The translations under genes and the position numbers were made by a program. This document shows positions 5,903-6,454 of a stretch of DNA of 6,454 nt, one piece after another; positions within the stretch are counted from its first letter, which is position 1; every line of letters starts with the position of its first letter. Below the pieces are notes generated by a model. That model was given only the letters and a program-made list of their open reading frames with translations, did no database searches and was not told the DNA's origin. The stretch is from Haloarcula sp. (GTDB lineage: Archaea > Halobacteriota > Halobacteria > Halobacteriales > Haloarculaceae), in assembly GCA_028275075.1 (NCBI GenBank), contig JAQCNK010000024.1, forward strand, positions 1-6,454, in the 5' to 3' direction.

Positions 5903-6187
5903 GTCGTCGACCTCCGGACGCTGAAGTCGATGGACACCGACGCCATCGTCGACTCCGTCGAGAAGACCGGTCGCGCCGCCGTGGTCCACGAGGCGCGCAA
6001 AACCGGCGGGCTGGCCGGCGAGATTATCGCCACGATCCAGGAGGCGGCGCTGCTGTACCAGGAAGCGCCGGTGACGCGAACTACGGGCTTTGATGTTCCG
6101 TTCCCGCTCTATGCGCTGGAGGACTACTACCTCCCCGAGACGGCCCGCATCAAAGACGGTATCACCGAGGCCGTCGACTTCTGCGCT
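5903..6187 (+). pseudogene. C-terminal remnant of 2-oxoacid dehydrogenase E1 beta subunit, fused in frame to E2
   Basis: Frame 2 from 5903 reads VVDLRTLKSMDTDAIVDSVE, continuing through GRAAVVHEARKTGGLAGEI, LLYQEAPVTR, GFDVPFPLYALEDYYLPE and ending ITEAVDF. This is the C-terminal transketolase-type domain of E1 beta of pyruvate or branched-chain 2-oxoacid dehydrogenase. Only about 93 residues of a roughly 325-340 residue subunit are present. The N-terminal domain, with the conserved thiamine-diphosphate Glu and the E1 alpha interface, is absent, and the DNA upstream of about 5900 does not encode it in any frame. Some positions differ from the usual sequence, such as LKSMD for LSPMD and EARKTGG for EAPRTGG. 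Where a stop is expected after EAVDF there is TGC GCT, so the frame continues into the E2 ATG at 6188. It cannot supply E1 activity. It could be translated from GTG 5840 or ATG 5930 as an N-terminal extension of E2. Confidence 0.75.
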
Positions 6188-6454
6188 ATGTTCGAGTTCG
6201 AGTTGCCCGACCTGGGCGAGGGGGTCGCCGAGGGCGAGGTACTGGCCTGGCACGTGGCCGTCGGCGAGGAGGTACACGAGGACCAGGTACTCGCCGAAGT
6301 CGAGACCGACAAGGCCGCTGTCGACGTCCCGTCGCCGGTCGACGGCGTCGTCCGTGAGTTACACGCCGAGGTGGGCGAGATCGTCGCCACCGGCGAAGCG
6401 CTGGTTACCATCGACGAGGGCGCTGAAGGCGAGGAGACCGATTCGGCCGGCAAG
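6188..6454 (+). CDS. Dihydrolipoamide acyltransferase E2, N-terminal lipoyl domain (partial, 3' end outside window)
   Basis: E2 is the core of the 2-oxoacid dehydrogenase complex. Its lipoyl arm carries acyl groups from E1 to the E2 active site and then transfers electrons to E3. The 89 visible residues form a complete lipoyl domain: MFEFELPDLGEGVAEGEVLA (1-20), GEEV turn, then AEVETDKAAVDVPSP with the lipoyl-accepting Lys42 in ETDKA, the second turn PVDGVV, and ALVTIDE at 73-79. An acidic linker begins after that (EGAEGEETDSAG). The ATG at 6188 is chosen because MFEF is the normal beginning of the domain; no clear Shine-Dalgarno site precedes it. The gene lies where E2 follows E1 beta in haloarchaeal operons, but here E1 beta is truncated and lacks a stop, so a longer fusion protein is possible. 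The subunit-binding and catalytic domains lie beyond the window. Confidence 0.9.
   Translation, partial: MFEFELPDLGEGVAEGEVLAWHVAVGEEVHEDQVLAEVETDKAAVDVPSPVDGVVRELHAEVGEIVATGEALVTIDEGAEGEETDSAGK

Noticed and set aside
5850..5924. Small peptide gene MASQLAGVGSIAYPL... of 24 codons
   Set aside because: It has a plausible leaderless promoter, but it ends inside the E1 beta remnant and has no recognised family; more likely a by-product of the rearranged junction.
1..6454. CRISPR array, tRNA/rRNA genes, insertion-sequence ends
   Set aside because: No regularly spaced repeats, no cloverleaf with the conserved T-arm sequence, and no transposase fragments or paired terminal inverted repeats were found by eye.

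Overview
The window is high-GC DNA with the traits of a halophilic archaeon (class Halobacteria, probably Haloarcula-like; the genus is a guess). The proteins are rich in Asp and Glu. One secreted protein carries a PGF-CTERM archaeosortase tail, AT-rich TATA-type promoters stand out from the GC-rich background, and adjoining genes overlap as TGATG or TAATG with few clear Shine-Dalgarno sites.

Left part, plus strand. The window opens in the 3' end of a gene whose product ends in a dockerin-like calcium-binding repeat pair. Overlapping it is a small secreted protein with one Ig-like domain, a Thr/Pro/Gly-rich stalk and a PGF-CTERM tail. The two form a likely cell-surface pair. A roughly 330-base intergenic region follows, then a ComB-family (2-phosphosulfolactate phosphatase-like) gene. 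Overlapping its stop codon is a PHP-domain phosphoesterase gene that has lost its middle through an out-of-frame internal deletion.

Centre, minus strand. A compact three-gene operon runs from about 5770 down to 2300. In transcription order it encodes a multi-spanning membrane protein (proposed substrate-binding S component), a double ATPase with two ABC domains in one chain (fused EcfA-like pair), and an EcfT/CbiQ-type transmembrane protein. Together they make a complete energy-coupling factor (ECF) importer. The S component matches no vitamin-specific family I recognise, and there is no room for a leader riboswitch, so the substrate is open. This is the best candidate here for an undescribed system. 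The operon converges on the ComB/PHP genes, with a GC-rich palindrome and a T-run between them.

Right part, plus strand. Beyond an AT-rich divergent promoter region lies only the C-terminal ~93 residues of a 2-oxoacid dehydrogenase E1 beta subunit, with its catalytic N-terminal part missing. Its reading frame has no stop and runs straight into the start of the E2 acyltransferase gene (lipoyl domain with the ETDKA lysine), which leaves the window. The ECF operon is thus flanked on both sides by damaged genes, suggesting past rearrangement.
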